This document shows, piece by piece, positions 5,977 to 6,538 of a stretch of DNA of 6,538 nt; the stretch's first letter is position 1; each line of letters begins with the position of its first letter. The notes below the pieces were generated by a model. It made no database searches, was not told where the DNA came from, and saw nothing but the letters and a program-made list of their open reading frames with translations. Source of the stretch: Eubacterium sp. (GTDB lineage Bacteria; Bacillota; Clostridia; Lachnospirales; Lachnospiraceae); the NCBI GenBank assembly GCA_020844525.1, contig JAJGAH010000148.1, forward strand, positions 1 to 6,538. Direction: 5' to 3'. The position numbers and the translations under genes were made by a program.

Positions 5977-6011
5977 AAAACCCCTTCATAAGTACATGGA
6001 CAGAAAGGGGT
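5976..6011 (-). terminator. Minus-strand rho-independent terminator without a visible gene
   Basis: Read on the minus strand, ACCCCTT (complement of 6005-6011) pairs with AAGGGGT (complement of 5980-5986) and is followed by TTTT. There is no T-run on the plus-strand exit, so it works in the minus direction only. No minus-strand gene lies between 6012 and the end of the window; only the oppositely oriented hsp20 unit is there. It abuts the preceding inverted repeat. Confidence 0.5.
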
Positions 6012-6062
6012 CATTTGGTGGGGTATTTTTCGAAAAAAAATAAAAAAATTTTTTAAAAAAAA

Positions 6063-6089
6063 TTAGCACTCACCTATTGACAGTGCTAA
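6063..6089 (+). promoter_or_regulatory. CIRCE operator (HrcA binding site)
   Basis: TTAGCACTC (6063-6071), a 9-nt spacer and CAGTGCTAA (6081-6089) match the CIRCE consensus TTAGCACTC-N9-GAGTGCTAA except for one base in the right half. HrcA bound to CIRCE represses chaperone genes and is released on heat shock. The operator overlaps the -35 box of the promoter below, as expected for repression. Confidence 0.92.
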
Positions 6090-6105
6090 CAATTGGTGCT
6101 ATAAG
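6077..6105 (+). promoter_or_regulatory. Sigma-A promoter of hsp20
   Basis: A perfect TTGACA (6077-6082) is followed after 17 bp by TATAAG (6100-6105), five of six -10 positions. Just upstream, 6026-6062 is an almost pure A/T tract with long A-runs that may act as an UP element. The start would be near 6112, leaving a leader of about 200 nt before hsp20. The -35 lies inside CIRCE, so the strong promoter is held off by HrcA. Confidence 0.85.
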
Positions 6106-6128
6106 AACAATTGCAAGGAGATAAGGGA

Positions 6129-6158
6129 ATGAAAAAGAGTTCTTCCCCAGCTGATTGA
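6129..6158 (+). CDS. Nine-codon leader ORF in the hsp20 5' region
   Basis: ATG at 6129 is preceded by AAGGAG (6115-6120) at 8-nt spacing and encodes MKKSSSPAD before TGA. It is the first start in the predicted transcript and its ribosome binding site is as good as that of hsp20. The +1 frame downstream stays open from 6133 to 6318, so a single-base indel would convert it to an ORF of over 60 codons running to the hsp20 start. It may therefore be a regulatory leader peptide or the stump of a decayed gene. Actual translation is not shown. Confidence 0.35.
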   Translation: MKKSSSPAD

Positions 6159-6166
6159 TACGTTTC

Positions 6167-6191
6167 AGAATCAGTTATTTGAGAATCAGTT
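6167..6191 (+). repeat. Short tandem repeat in hsp20 leader
   Basis: AGAATCAGTT occurs at 6167-6176 and 6182-6191, within a 15-nt period in which the remaining bases are also largely shared. It lies in the untranslated leader. A period of 15 keeps the +1 frame open, so it could come from a degraded coding repeat. Confidence 0.5.
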
Positions 6192-6313
6192 GTTTCATTT
6201 GAAGAGCTCTCACAGGGATTCATTCCCGGATACCTTTTTCCATATAAGCGCAGTTCACAACAGCCCAGAACAGCATCCTGAGCCGGAAAGATATTTGATA
6301 GGAGGCATGTATT

Positions 6314-6538
6314 ATGGCTAGATATTTACCAGATCTTTTTGGAGAGAATTTAATGGATGATTGGTCTGATTGGTTTTCAGATGGTTTTGATGAGATGCGG
6401 AATGCTATGAGACCGCTGTATGGACATCATGCAAAAAACGTCATGAAGACAGATGTCACCGAGAAGGATGGCAACTATGAGATCGCCGTTGATCTTCCTG
6501 GCTTCAAGAAAGACGAAGTTGCAGTAAGTCTTGAGAAT
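6314..6538 (+). CDS. hsp20: Hsp20/alpha-crystallin small heat-shock protein (5' part)
   Basis: Only the first 75 codons are in the window; the gene continues past its end. ATG 6314 is supported by AGGAGG (6300-6305) at 8-nt spacing. The short N-terminal arm (1-43) is rich in Trp, Phe and Asp. The start of the alpha-crystallin domain follows: VMKTDVTEKDGNYEIAVDLPG at about 43-63 carries the family's 'D-x-x-E-x-D/N-x-Y-x-I-x-x-D-L-P-G' signature, then F/KKDEVAVSL. Small heat-shock proteins form oligomers that hold unfolding proteins, without ATP, for refolding by DnaK and ClpB. The CIRCE operator and strong promoter upstream indicate HrcA-controlled heat induction. The gene is probably resident in the chromosome rather than part of the recombinase island. 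Confidence 0.95.
   Translation, partial: MARYLPDLFGENLMDDWSDWFSDGFDEMRNAMRPLYGHHAKNVMKTDVTEKDGNYEIAVDLPGFKKDEVAVSLEN

Noticed and set aside
5694..6056. 120-codon plus-strand frame (and a 91-codon minus-strand frame at 5679-5954) in the intergenic region
   Set aside because: No adequate ribosome binding site, composition driven by the GC hairpins, and the plus frame runs through two terminators into the A-tract before CIRCE.
1..6538. CRISPR array, tRNA/rRNA gene, insertion-sequence ends or duplicated att core
   Set aside because: No regularly spaced repeats, no cloverleaf or rRNA signature, and no convincing matching repeats were found flanking the operon by eye; a computed repeat search could still reveal short att cores.

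Overview
The window reads as Bacillota (Firmicutes) DNA, most likely from an anaerobic gut Clostridia/Lachnospiraceae- or Erysipelotrichia-type genome. The evidence is strong AGGAGG-type ribosome binding sites throughout, a CIRCE heat-shock operator in front of an Hsp20 gene, a DUF5688-type protein, and large serine recombinases of the kind common in mobile elements of these bacteria. No taxon can be fixed from the sequence alone.

Layout. (1) Positions 1-258 encode no protein but hold a 14-bp long-range inverted repeat, several hairpins and a strong rho-independent terminator: probably a structured RNA or long leader that I do not recognise. (2) A promoter near 308-335 and a hairpin-rich leader precede a small plus-strand gene (481-804) for a Cys/His-rich 107-residue protein. 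(3) A bidirectional terminator (834-887) separates it from a tightly packed minus-strand operon, read right to left: DUF5688 protein (5464 to 4436), large serine recombinase A (4436 to 2436) and large serine recombinase B (2457 to 886). The genes overlap by 1 and 22 bases, so translation is probably coupled. (4) Positions 5609-6011 are non-coding, with a GC-rich hairpin cluster, a 15-bp inverted-repeat terminator and a further minus-strand terminator with no visible gene behind it. (5) A plus-strand heat-shock gene closes the window: A-tract, CIRCE operator overlapping a near-consensus promoter, a roughly 200-nt leader with a 9-codon mini-ORF, and the first 75 codons of hsp20.

The central operon is the part worth attention. 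Two recombinases with complete catalytic motifs are co-translated but differ in their C-terminal DNA-binding parts: A has two tandem zinc-ribbon modules and a basic tail, while B has one ribbon plus a long coiled coil. This suggests a cooperating pair rather than a redundant duplicate, with the DUF5688 protein as a possible accessory factor (inference). Recombinase A also has two well-formed in-frame starts, the longer form carrying a 69-residue four-cysteine N-terminal module. The operon is bracketed by two bidirectional terminators, so it looks like a self-contained island next to a housekeeping heat-shock gene. No attachment site or cargo could be identified inside the window.
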